Source of the DNA: Pseudovibrio sp. M1P-2-3
GTDB taxonomy: Bacteria; Pseudomonadota; Alphaproteobacteria; Rhizobiales; Stappiaceae
Direction of reading: 5' to 3'
DNA length: 64,000 nt
Assembly: GCF_031501865.1 (NCBI RefSeq)
Contig: NZ_JARRCW010000001.1
Span: 1,494,501 to 1,558,500 of the forward strand
Shown here: positions 52,435-59,289 of the stretch, one piece after another
How the letters are laid out: the number at the start of each line of letters is the position of its first letter
Numbering within the stretch: the stretch's first letter is position 1
Translations under genes and position numbers: made by a program
The notes under the pieces: model-generated
Told to the model about the DNA's origin: nothing
What the model saw: only the letters and a program-made list of their open reading frames with translations
Database searches by the model: none

Positions 52435-52482
52435 GGTGCTCTAGGCCCTCAATATTCTTACTATTGAGATTCAGGGGGTGTT

Positions 52483-52587
52483 ATGATTAGTGAGTCTAGG
52501 CTTCTTCGTCTTCAAATTTTGCTTTCTAGATTATCGGAAAGACAAATTACCGTTGCTCTGCAAAAAATGGAAGCCAAAGGTAAGTAG
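52483..52587 (+). CDS. 34-residue phage peptide
   Basis: ATG 52483 has AGGGGG six bases upstream. The product (MISESRLLRLQILLSRLSER...) is basic and amphipathic, a single helix. It converges on the repressor gene with 13 bases between stops. Small regulators of this kind are common in phage control regions; no family recognised. Confidence 0.5.
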   Translation: MISESRLLRLQILLSRLSERQITVALQKMEAKGK

Positions 52588-52600
52588 AGGGTTGTAGGCT

Positions 52601-52945
52601 CTATTTTTCTATAGAGTTATCATTAAGCATATTGGTCAAGAAATCCAGAATATAGTCCTGCTTTCCTTCGGGTATTTCATTGAATACACGAAGAAAATCA
52701 TCAGCTTTGTTTGATAGATTTAGACCTAGCAGGATGTAAGCCGGACTTACGTTGATAACCTCGCATATCCTAAGTGCAGTTGATATGCTTGGTTCCTTGT
52801 TCATCTTAATCATTTGCTGAATGTAAGCTGGCGCTTTCCCGCACTCTGCGGAGATAGCGCGGTATGTTTTGTCGCTTCCCTCAATAGCGGCAACGAGCCT
52901 ATCTCTCCAGGTCTCTGTGGTGTCAGTCGTCATTGTTTCGATCAT
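52601..52945 (-). CDS. Phage repressor (XRE/CI-type, short)
   Basis: A 114-residue protein with an N-terminal XRE helix-turn-helix (RDRLVAAIEGSDKTYRAISA, GKAPAYIQQMIKMNKEPSIS, ALRICEVINVSPAYIL) and a short C-terminal helix pair (FLRVFNEIPEGKQDYILDFL). It lacks the LexA-like peptidase domain of lambda CI, so it would not self-cleave. ATG 52945 is chosen; 52933 is possible. It lies between operator copies, the expected place for a lysogeny repressor. Confidence 0.78.
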   Translation of the reverse strand: MIETMTTDTTETWRDRLVAAIEGSDKTYRAISAECGKAPAYIQQMIKMNKEPSISTALRICEVINVSPAYILLGLNLSNKADDFLRVFNEIPEGKQDYILDFLTNMLNDNSIEK

Positions 52946-53094
52946 TTCTGGCTCGTTTGTTTGACGGTAGCAATCTCGGCAACTCGTCAATAATACCGAC
53001 GTATTGTAATTGGACCCTTAAATCTGAGTAAACCACGCGCTTCTCCTTATTTTTTACAGTAGATGCAATAGAATCCATCTTGATGATTGACAGA

Positions 53095-53108
53095 TATGCA
53101 ATTGCATA
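53095..53108. promoter_or_regulatory. Palindromic operator candidate, site 2
   Basis: TATGCAATTGCATA, exact core of site 1 at 51719. It lies 13 bases before ATG 53122 and would block transcription or translation initiation of that gene. A half-site ATGCAAT lies at 53063. Confidence 0.65.
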
Positions 53109-53121
53109 CCATAGTCACTCT

Positions 53122-53370
53122 ATGAAACATGATCTCCTAACCGAAATAGAAGACTATCTTGCTTGGCGCACTGAGATAGGTAAGCCGATTGGTCCGGTCT
53201 ATTTCTGCAAGAAAAGTGCGAATAACCCTGTGCTTTTAGATCGGTTACGCAAAGGTGGAGATGTCCGCACCAAGACCGCTAAGCAAGTACGCAAGTTCAT
53301 ACGCGAAGACAAAAAACGCATTACAGGGGCAGATAATGAAAATGCCCCTGTGAGCGGGGAGGCGGCTTAA
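53122..53370 (+). CDS. Small phage DNA-binding-like protein (Cro position)
   Basis: An 82-residue basic protein (EDYLAWRTEIGKPIGPVYFC; TKTAKQVRKFIREDKKRITG) from ATG 53122. The frame extends to 53080 but that stretch contains the operator. It is divergent from the repressor, the position of a Cro-type gene, but I see no clear helix-turn-helix. Confidence 0.6.
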   Translation: MKHDLLTEIEDYLAWRTEIGKPIGPVYFCKKSANNPVLLDRLRKGGDVRTKTAKQVRKFIREDKKRITGADNENAPVSGEAA

Positions 53371-53750
53371 GTGGCATTCTTCTCTTTTAGTGCTTTAAGA
53401 ATTAAACCTTTCAGGTACTCAGGGTTGGTGCACGCATCAACTCTCGGAATGTTAAGGCTCGATACTAGAGAATTTACATCACTCACGGAAATTTCCCCAC
53501 ACTTTCCCCGCTCTTGTAAAGTGGAAAGAAACATCCAGTTTGGGTCATACATGAAGCTCTGGTCTCGCGGGCGTTCAGGCGTCCACTTAAGGGATGTACC
53601 TGTAATGAAATTGTCCCATTCCACTCGAGCTTTCCAGAAGGCTGTTGCTGCGTCCGTATATGCGGCAATTAACTTCTCAACGTCTTCTAAAGCCCACTTT
53701 TTAGCAGCTATGGTTCTGTCACCCTTAGTGCTGTCCAAGTCAATCTTCAT
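53367..53750 (-). CDS. Phage protein, unknown
   Basis: A 127-residue protein (DRTIAAKKWALEDVEKLIAA; FWKARVEWDNFITGTSLKWT). AAAGGAGATG precedes ATG 53750, so the longer frame to 53768 is unlikely. A GC-rich hairpin lies 30 bases before its start. No family recognised. Its 3' end overlaps the end of the convergent upstream gene by four bases. Confidence 0.6.
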   Translation of the reverse strand: MKIDLDSTKGDRTIAAKKWALEDVEKLIAAYTDAATAFWKARVEWDNFITGTSLKWTPERPRDQSFMYDPNWMFLSTLQERGKCGEISVSDVNSLVSSLNIPRVDACTNPEYLKGLILKALKEKNAT

Positions 53751-53780
53751 AGCAACATCTCCTTTCAAGTTGCTGTGTAA

Positions 53781-53819
53781 CGAGCGTCCCCGCCACCTTG
53801 CACATTGGCGGGGCGCTCG
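53781..53819 (-). promoter_or_regulatory. GC-rich leader hairpin, copy A
   Basis: A 14-pair stem with one bulge (CGAGCG, T, CCCCGCCA with TGGCGGGG, CGCTCG). On the gene strand it precedes the 53367-53750 gene. No U-run follows. Confidence 0.6.
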
Positions 53820-53837
53820 AAAGGTTTGGGGTGGGGG

Positions 53838-54011
53838 TTATTGCAGTGTTGCTGTCCGGTTCGCGACCTCTTCCAGTCGCTTAACGCGATCCTCTAGCCT
53901 TGCTACTTGCCTAAGAGCCTTAACGGCCATGCTCTCAATGAGATTTACCCGATCCTCTTCACTGAAAGAGGAGGTGGTAGTTTTAGCATCTTCCGCCTTC
54001 TTGTTCCCCAT
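53838..54011 (-). CDS. Small coiled-coil phage protein
   Basis: A 57-residue protein: Ser/Thr-rich N-terminus and a predicted coiled coil (VKALRQVARLEDRVKRLEEV). AAGGAAAG precedes ATG 54011. The frame extends to 54155 but that would include the leader hairpin. No family recognised. Confidence 0.5.
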   Translation of the reverse strand: MGNKKAEDAKTTTSSFSEEDRVNLIESMAVKALRQVARLEDRVKRLEEVANRTATLQ

Positions 54012-54045
54012 AGCAGCGTTCTTTCCTTCTGCGGTGCTGTGACCT

Positions 54046-54082
54046 GAGCGCCCCGCCTTTTGGTCATTAGGGCGGGGTGCTC
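54046..54082 (-). promoter_or_regulatory. GC-rich leader hairpin, copy B
   Basis: A 12-pair stem GAGCGCCCCGCC/GGCGGGGTGCTC, closely related to copy A in stem and in flank (TGCTGTG next to both). It precedes the 53838-54011 gene. No U-run follows. Confidence 0.6.
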
Positions 54083-54156
54083 TCTTAAGCTTACGTAACG
54101 GAATGTAACGCATACGAAACCATCTGTAACCGTGATAACCAAAAGGCTCGGTCACT

Positions 54157-54642
54157 ATGAACGCATCAAGAACGAACAGTCATTTAAACAACTGGGTTTG
54201 CGCCCTAACTCGAAAGCTTTTTGACGTGTTTGGTCGAGATGCTGCGTCCGTTACATTGGGTATTTCGAAGGCCAGCATAGACCGCTGTGAAAAGGCGCAA
54301 CACTCGCAGAATCTTACACTCCTAGGATTGGTTACCTTGGAACGAGCAATGGTTAATGATGGGCTAGAGCCTATCTTTTCTAAAGCCCACCTTGAGGCCC
54401 TTGGCTATGAGGTAAGGAAACTCGACACGAGCCGTCCAAACGGCCCTCACGAAGCTGCAATCAATGTGATGACTGCAAGCTGTCAGGTGTTCGAGAACTT
54501 CACCAGAGCCATTGCAGACGGTCGTATATGCCCTGCTGAGAAAGCTGAGGCACTACCACTCATTGAAAGACTGGAAGAGGCAATCACAGCCGCAAAAGCG
54601 AGTTTTTATGAACCTACAGCAATGATGGAGGCAGCGGAATGA
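54157..54642 (+). CDS. Phage regulatory protein (CII-like position)
   Basis: A 161-residue protein whose N-terminal part (LTRKLFDVFGRDAASVTLGI; SKASIDRCEKAQHSQNLTLL) resembles a helix-turn-helix, followed by a helical C-terminal domain (AEALPLIERLEEAITAAKAS). As the first gene of the rightward early operon it matches the position of CII-type activators, but identity is not certain. ATG 54157. Its end overlaps the next gene (ATGA). Confidence 0.6.
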   Translation: MNASRTNSHLNNWVCALTRKLFDVFGRDAASVTLGISKASIDRCEKAQHSQNLTLLGLVTLERAMVNDGLEPIFSKAHLEALGYEVRKLDTSRPNGPHEAAINVMTASCQVFENFTRAIADGRICPAEKAEALPLIERLEEAITAAKASFYEPTAMMEAAE

Positions 54643-54857
54643 CTACTCCTTTCACAACCCACCACAAGCATGAGAATTGCCCTTCCGCAAGGCTTGTATA
54701 TCCACCTAAGCCTGAGCGTCCAGAAGCCATCTATAAGGTACGCGCTGGATACGTGGTTCTGATCCGTAGGGGCCTTTATCTCAAGGCTACATTCAACAGC
54801 ATGAGCGAGGCTGTAACGGCTATCCATGAGCTTGAAACGGGGAGGGCGGCGGCGTGA
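54639..54857 (+). CDS. Small phage protein, unknown
   Basis: A 72-residue basic protein (CPSARLVYPPKPERPEAIYK; GYVVLIRRGLYLKATFNSMS) coupled at both ends, by ATGA upstream and GTGA downstream, to its neighbours. No family recognised. Confidence 0.55.
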   Translation: MTTPFTTHHKHENCPSARLVYPPKPERPEAIYKVRAGYVVLIRRGLYLKATFNSMSEAVTAIHELETGRAAA

Positions 54858-55672
54858 GGGTGGGGTATATCAAACTGCATAGACAGTTCAAGGAGTGGGG
54901 TTGGTATCGGGACACACCAACCAAAAGCGTGTTCATTCATTTGCTCCTGACCGCTAACTATGAGGCGCGGGAATATCGCGGCCACAAGATACCAAAAGGG
55001 GCCGGAGTTTATGGCCGCAAAGCTCTTGCGGTAGAGCTTGATCTTTCAGAGCAGCAAATCAGAACAGCGCTAAAAAAACTCGAAGATACAGGGGAAATCA
55101 ACCAACGATCAACCAGAAAATTTACAATAATATCAATAGTTAAGTGGGATGAATACCAGAATAGCAACCAACAGATAACCAACGAGCAACCAACAGATAA
55201 CCAACAAGTAACCACACTTAAAGAAGATAAAAATAAAAAAACTATCCCCCCTTTATCCCCCCAAGAGGGGGAGGCGGCAGAGCCGCCGAAAAATAGGGGG
55301 ACCCGCCTTCCTGATGATTGGACTGTTTCAAAAGAAAATATTGACAAAGCAACCTCGCTCGACATGAGCGCCGAGGAGATAATCCATGCAGAAATCACCT
55401 TCAAAAACCACTACAGCGCAATCTCAGGGCCAGCAGGGCGCAAGCTCGACTGGAACCCGATCTGGGAAAACTGGTGTCGTGAACTTGTCCGTCGTAGAAG
55501 GGAAAGCCCGCCTGCCAGAAGCTCACAACCAGACATGGCGGGAGTATTTGCAAAGCTCAGACGGGACGCGGGATGCGAAGGAGCTCATGAGCCGGATGTG
55601 GACCCGCAATCCGAATTTGTCGAAGGTCCAGTTATCGAGCTTGAAGCAACTCAGCGCCGCAGCACTGGGTGA
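54854..55672 (+). CDS. Phage replication initiator (O-like; DnaD/winged-helix type)
   Basis: A 272-residue protein. N-terminal winged helix: GYIKLHRQFKEWGWYRDTPT, GAGVYGRKALAVELDLSEQQ, TALKKLEDTGEINQRSTRKF. A polar linker (residues about 100-135) is encoded by iteron repeats. The C-terminal half has the phage initiator signature F..HY.A.SGP.GRKLDWNPIWENWC. GTG 54854 overlaps the upstream gene. It should bind the iterons and load helicase. The last 100 codons overlap another gene in a different frame. Confidence 0.82.
   Translation: MRVGYIKLHRQFKEWGWYRDTPTKSVFIHLLLTANYEAREYRGHKIPKGAGVYGRKALAVELDLSEQQIRTALKKLEDTGEINQRSTRKFTIISIVKWDEYQNSNQQITNEQPTDNQQVTTLKEDKNKKTIPPLSPQEGEAAEPPKNRGTRLPDDWTVSKENIDKATSLDMSAEEIIHAEITFKNHYSAISGPAGRKLDWNPIWENWCRELVRRRRESPPARSSQPDMAGVFAKLRRDAGCEGAHEPDVDPQSEFVEGPVIELEATQRRSTG
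55097..55245. other. Putative phage origin of replication inside the initiator gene
   Basis: Two perfect 21-base direct repeats (55163-55183 and 55185-55205; core ACCAACAGATAACC) lie at a 22-base period, with related partial copies just before (ATCAACCAACGATCAACC at 55098-55115) and after (CAACAAGTAACC). An almost pure A/T segment follows at 55216-55243. Iterons plus AT-rich tract inside the initiator gene is the lambda ori layout. Confidence 0.7.
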
Positions 55673-55952
55673 CAACCAGCCCTCGAAAGAAGAGGCAATC
55701 ACTCTTGCTGAAAGGCTTGTCGGGTCGTTCCGTGAAGTGAAGTTTAACAACTCCGAGCAATTTGGATTAGCTCTTGCTGCCCTGTTTGAGCGCTACCCTT
55801 ACGAGTTGGGGCTGATGGTGGCGCACCCGATTGATGGCCTGCCTAGCAAGCTGAAATTCTGCCCTTCCATCGCTGAAGTGAAGGAAGAGCTAGAGGAGCA
55901 GCGGAAGCTATTTGGGTACGTTGAAAGCGCCATTGCGCGGCTTGGAAGGTGA
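55479..55952 (+). CDS. Phage protein downstream of the initiator, overlapping it
   Basis: The open frame begins at 55386, with possible starts at GTG 55479 and ATG 55587 (AAGGAG upstream). Even the shortest version overlaps the initiator gene by 86 bases. C-terminal part GLALAALFERYPYELGLMVA, then GLPSKLKFCPSIAEVKEELE, looks like a conserved phage protein found after initiators, but I cannot assign a function. The overlapping part is hydrophilic in both frames. Confidence 0.65.
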   Translation: MNLSVVEGKARLPEAHNQTWREYLQSSDGTRDAKELMSRMWTRNPNLSKVQLSSLKQLSAAALGDNQPSKEEAITLAERLVGSFREVKFNNSEQFGLALAALFERYPYELGLMVAHPIDGLPSKLKFCPSIAEVKEELEEQRKLFGYVESAIARLGR

Positions 55953-55967
55953 GGGGAGACAAGCAGC

Positions 55968-56258
55968 ATGAGGCGAGCCGCAAAAGTAGACGCTAATCAA
56001 TCCGAAATTGTCCAAGCCCTTCGCAGTGTAGGCGCAACGGTGACAAGCCTAGCTGCTGTTGGTGGAGGGGTGCCTGATTTGCTCGTGGGTTATCGCAGGG
56101 TCAATCACCTACTCGAAGTGAAACGGGAAACCATTCAGCCGGTCGAAAAGCTCCTGACACCTGACCAAGAGGAGTTTCACAAATTTTGGCGCGGCTGGCT
56201 GGAGATCGTAACGAATGCAGATCAGGCAATTGAGCTGATTACGAGGAGGGCGGCGTGA
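55968..56258 (+). CDS. VRR-NUC domain nuclease
   Basis: A 96-residue PD-(D/E)xK-fold nuclease of the VRR-NUC family: DANQSEIVQALRSVGATVTS, GGGVPDLLVGYRR (catalytic Asp), HLLEVKRE (E-x-K), LTPDQEEFHKFW. Phage copies act on branched DNA, as in Holliday-junction or replication-fork processing. GGGGAGA precedes ATG 55968. Stop overlaps the next start. Confidence 0.88.
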   Translation: MRRAAKVDANQSEIVQALRSVGATVTSLAAVGGGVPDLLVGYRRVNHLLEVKRETIQPVEKLLTPDQEEFHKFWRGWLEIVTNADQAIELITRRAA

Positions 56259-56629
56259 TGAAACACTGGCACAACATGTCCCACAACGAGCGTTTACAAT
56301 CAATCCGAGACTACACGGGCAATCTCCATGAGTATTCACTTGATGCTCAGGCGAGTATGAGCGGCGTTCAACGCTTCCTCCAAATCCGTAACTACTGGTG
56401 GGGCCAACGCACCAGTATCCCAGACAAAACAATGCTCATAGATGCGGAGATCAGGGGCAGGTTCAAGAAGCGCAAGCCAGACCTAGAAGAGCGAGATCAA
56501 GTCTTTCAGGGCTTGCTAAAACTGCATCATGGCGAGCCTAAAAAACCTGCAAAAAGGGAGACTGTAGAAGTCAGGGCGCGGGTGTTCCTACCTGTAACAG
56601 AGGTGATGACCCAGAGCGTAAATGCTTGA
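56258..56629 (+). CDS. Phage protein, unknown
   Basis: A 123-residue basic protein (MKHWHNMSHNERLQSIRDYT; AEIRGRFKKRKPDLEERDQV). AGGAGG lies eight bases before ATG 56258, inside the upstream gene. No recognised family; a DNA-binding role is possible given the charge. Confidence 0.6.
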   Translation: MKHWHNMSHNERLQSIRDYTGNLHEYSLDAQASMSGVQRFLQIRNYWWGQRTSIPDKTMLIDAEIRGRFKKRKPDLEERDQVFQGLLKLHHGEPKKPAKRETVEVRARVFLPVTEVMTQSVNA

Positions 56630-56662
56630 AGCTTCGACTATTTCTCCAGAAAGGAATTTGGA

Positions 56663-57379
56663 ATGACTGATTTACTAGCTGCAAACAGTAACCATGCCTT
56701 GACTATGAGTAGTCGGGAGATAGCTGAGTACACGGGTAAGGAGCACTATAATGTCATTCGTGACGTTGAAAAGATGCTTGATGAACTGGAAATAGATCGC
56801 CTCAAATTTGAGGGCATCTTTAAGGATACGTATGGGCGGGACCAGAAGTGCTACAAGCTCCCGAAAGACCTTACCTTAACTCTGGTAGCTGGCTACAGCG
56901 TCAAGCTTCGCAAAGCTATCATTGACCGTTGGCAAGAGCTGGAAGAGCAGGCGGGGGCAGGGTTCAGAGTTCCTCAAAACTTCAAAGAGGCTCTTTTACT
57001 GGCAGCGGATCAACAACAGGTCATCGAGGACCAACAGAAGGTCATTGAAGAAAGTAAGCCTGCCGTTGCCTTCGTTGAAAACTACACCCGCGCCCAGACT
57101 GGCAATCTGAACTTTCGGGAAGTTTGCCGGAACCTCAAGGCTAATGAACGGGAGTTCAAACGCTTCCTTATTCAAAGAGGCGTTCTGGCGGATAAGAACA
57201 GCATCTATCCCTACAAGCACCATATCGAAGCAGGCCGGTTTAAAGTCACAGAAGGCTTGACTGATAACGGTCACGCATACCGACAGGCCCGATTTACTCC
57301 AAAAGGCTTTGAATGGGTTTCGCGGTTGTGGGCTGAGGAGCTGGGGCGGCGGGCATTGGAAGAGCAGGGGGCAGCGTGA
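56663..57379 (+). CDS. Rha/KilAC-type phage regulatory protein (antirepressor)
   Basis: A 238-residue two-domain protein. N-terminal Rha domain: TMSSREIAEYTGKEHYNVIR, FEGIFKDTYGRDQKCYKLPK, GYSVKLRKAIIDRWQELEEQ. C-terminal KilAC domain: NFREVCRNLKANEREFKRFL, KHHIEAGRFKVTEGLTDNGH, RFTPKGFEWVSRLW, the antirepressor domain that binds DNA. It may control the switch to lytic growth. AAGGAA precedes ATG 56663. Stop overlaps the methyltransferase start (GTGA). Confidence 0.85.
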   Translation: MTDLLAANSNHALTMSSREIAEYTGKEHYNVIRDVEKMLDELEIDRLKFEGIFKDTYGRDQKCYKLPKDLTLTLVAGYSVKLRKAIIDRWQELEEQAGAGFRVPQNFKEALLLAADQQQVIEDQQKVIEESKPAVAFVENYTRAQTGNLNFREVCRNLKANEREFKRFLIQRGVLADKNSIYPYKHHIEAGRFKVTEGLTDNGHAYRQARFTPKGFEWVSRLWAEELGRRALEEQGAA

Positions 57380-58152
57380 ACTATTACAACGAAATAGACC
57401 CATATGCAGCCCAATGGCTGCGCAATCTGATTTCAGAGCAATTAATTCCAGGAGGGGAAGTTGATGAGCGAGACATACGAGAGGTGGACCCAGACCGACT
57501 TAGAGGATTTCATCAGTGTCATTTCTTTGCGGGAATTGGGGGATGGAGCTACGCCCTCCAGCTCGCTGGATGGCCGGAAGAAAGATCAGTGTGGACCGGA
57601 TCGTGCCCATGCCAGCCCTTCTCGACAGCAGGTAAGGGAAAAGGAACAAAAGACGCGCGGCACCTGTGGCCTGCCTGGTTTAGCCTCATTGAAGAGCGCT
57701 GCCCTCCAGTCATCTTTGGAGAACAAGTTGCGAGCAAGGCAGGGCTTGAATGGCTCGACATTGTACAAACTGACTTGGAAAACACGGGTTACGCCACAGG
57801 GGCGGCGGATTTGTGCGCTGCGAGCGTCAAAGCTCCCCACGTCCGACAGAGACTATACTGGTTGGGCCACTCCGACAGCCAGGGACTACAAGGACAGGGG
57901 CGACTTGTCGGGCGGCATGATCCGGAAGGATGGAAGGCTCAGAGACGACACTGTTCCGCGACAGATTTTTGGAGCGACGTTGATCGGGTCAATTGCTGGA
58001 GTAGAAAAATACGACCAATTAAATCCGGCTCATTCGGGGTGGTTAATGGGGTATCCGGAACAGTGGGACGCCTGCGCGGTTTTGGCAACGCCATAGTGCC
58101 TCAAGTAGCTGCAGAGTTTATCCAGGCGTTTGAGGAGGCAAGGGCAGCATGA
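57376..58152 (+). CDS. Phage DNA (cytosine-5) methyltransferase
   Basis: A 258-residue C5 methyltransferase. Motif [10 protein letters not shown] (residue 50), motif [10 protein letters not shown] with nucleophile Cys 79, motif VI FGEQV (canonical ENV; Gln-Val here), motif [12 protein letters not shown], and motif [16 protein letters not shown] near the end. The target-recognition region is short. It would protect phage DNA from restriction. Start GTG 57376 overlaps the upstream stop and has only a weak binding site. A second conserved-looking ORF is nested in another frame over most of its length. Confidence 0.88.
   Translation: MNYYNEIDPYAAQWLRNLISEQLIPGGEVDERDIREVDPDRLRGFHQCHFFAGIGGWSYALQLAGWPEERSVWTGSCPCQPFSTAGKGKGTKDARHLWPAWFSLIEERCPPVIFGEQVASKAGLEWLDIVQTDLENTGYATGAADLCAASVKAPHVRQRLYWLGHSDSQGLQGQGRLVGRHDPEGWKAQRRHCSATDFWSDVDRVNCWSRKIRPIKSGSFGVVNGVSGTVGRLRGFGNAIVPQVAAEFIQAFEEARAA
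57464..58096 (+). CDS. Overprinted phage ORF nested in the methyltransferase gene
   Basis: A 210-codon frame entirely inside the methyltransferase gene. ATG 57464 has AGGAGG exactly eight bases upstream, the strongest binding site in this operon. The product has blocks I recall from phage hypothetical proteins that occur beside methyltransferases: [43 protein letters not shown], and [20 protein letters not shown]. Such blocks would not be expected in a chance frame. Both frames share DNA for their C-terminal motifs. Function unknown; it could equally be a database artefact of a strongly conserved methyltransferase, though the binding site argues otherwise. Confidence 0.6.
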   Translation: MSETYERWTQTDLEDFISVISLRELGDGATPSSSLDGRKKDQCGPDRAHASPSRQQVREKEQKTRGTCGLPGLASLKSAALQSSLENKLRARQGLNGSTLYKLTWKTRVTPQGRRICALRASKLPTSDRDYTGWATPTARDYKDRGDLSGGMIRKDGRLRDDTVPRQIFGATLIGSIAGVEKYDQLNPAHSGWLMGYPEQWDACAVLATP

Positions 58153-58475
58153 CCACAGACAGACTTATAACCCTAGAATTCATCAATGAGGATGCTTGCG
58201 AGAACTCAATCATTCAATGCTCCAGAGCCTCTATTCCAAGCATTATGGAGTGGTACGGGTGCTTTTACGCAGGTGATGATTATCATGTTTTCGCAAATGG
58301 AAGGCTGCTGAACAAGGACAGGAACGGTGAGTACGAGCCTCTTGTTTTGGATCTGGTGGCTAATGGAGGGCTGTATGATCAAGGCGGAGTATTCAAGCAA
58401 AGGGAAGAGCTTATTTGTCGCTCTCCAGCTAGAGAAAGGAACTCATCAAAACCTAACAGTAATTCAGGCGGTTAA
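58149..58475 (+). CDS. Phage protein, unknown
   Basis: A 108-residue protein (LITLEFINEDACENSIIQCS; WYGCFYAGDDYHVFANGRLL). ATG 58149 overlaps the methyltransferase stop (ATGA). No recognised family. Confidence 0.6.
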   Translation: MTTDRLITLEFINEDACENSIIQCSRASIPSIMEWYGCFYAGDDYHVFANGRLLNKDRNGEYEPLVLDLVANGGLYDQGGVFKQREELICRSPARERNSSKPNSNSGG

Positions 58476-58513
58476 TTCACTTTTCGGGGCAATAGAAAGC
58501 GGTGGGCATAGAC

Positions 58514-59119
58514 ATGAGCACATTAGGTAACAAAAAAGAGACAAATCGGGCAATGCAGCGGGATTACGAGCTTATCAAAGCATTTGTGGAGTCTGGTAAA
58601 TTCAATTGGTACGTTGCCCAGACAAACCCCAATTGTGAGGAGCGAGCCTACCAAAGTCTCAAGTCGATTACTCCTCTGGTCTGGCTTCCTATGATGCCAT
58701 ACACACGCAAAGCGCCACGCTCAAAGCGGCACTTGGACAACAGCAGGCCAATGTTTGTGCGCTATGTATTCGTTGGGCTGGATCCAAGGGACGGGTTAAC
58801 AACAAGCCATTTACGCGGATGCGATGGCGTGGAAACCTTCCTTGCGAGTAAGAAGGATATTGAGCCTCATGTGGTCTGCGTAAAAGAGATGGTGAATATT
58901 GTAGATGCAGCCCATGACGCTCAGTTCAAGCAGAAGAATATTCTAGGCAAACACTTTGCCATTGGTGACAATGTGATGCTGGTTGCAGGTGCATTCGGAA
59001 CTGTAGAGGGGACAGTGCGAGACATACGGGGCGGCGGCAAATCAGTACGTGTTGACCTGAAAGACACAGGGTCAGTTAAATCGGCAGTTGTGCCAATTGA
59101 CAGTCTCGCGCTTGCTTAA
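58514..59119 (+). CDS. NusG-like transcription antitermination protein, phage-encoded
   Basis: A 201-residue NusG paralogue. NGN domain: NWYVAQTNPNCEERAYQSLK, LVWLPMMPYTRKAPR, RPMFVRYVFVGLD; KOW motif near the C-terminus: FAIGDNVMLVAGAFGTVEGT. It is likely to act on RNA polymerase during phage late transcription, as RfaH/NusG paralogues do for long operons. Placed shortly before the late genes. GTG 58502 is the outer limit; ATG 58514 is preferred. Confidence 0.82.
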   Translation: MSTLGNKKETNRAMQRDYELIKAFVESGKFNWYVAQTNPNCEERAYQSLKSITPLVWLPMMPYTRKAPRSKRHLDNSRPMFVRYVFVGLDPRDGLTTSHLRGCDGVETFLASKKDIEPHVVCVKEMVNIVDAAHDAQFKQKNILGKHFAIGDNVMLVAGAFGTVEGTVRDIRGGGKSVRVDLKDTGSVKSAVVPIDSLALA

Positions 59120-59289
59120 TATAGTTTTGCTCAGGACGATCTAGCGGATCTCTAGTGCACGGGCTTGACTAAGTCGCCATACCAAACGTAGCGAACTAGA
59201 CGTGGACCCAGTCAACACAAGACGCTGAAAAGCGGAGTTGGCGCGAAGGGTTTTTATTGCCGGAATTTTGAGGAGCTGGTGTCTGGCTA

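Noticed and set aside
55163-55205. CRISPR-like direct repeats
   Set aside because: Only two full copies with a one-base gap and no spacers, inside a coding gene; iterons fit better. No CRISPR array or cas gene was seen in the window.
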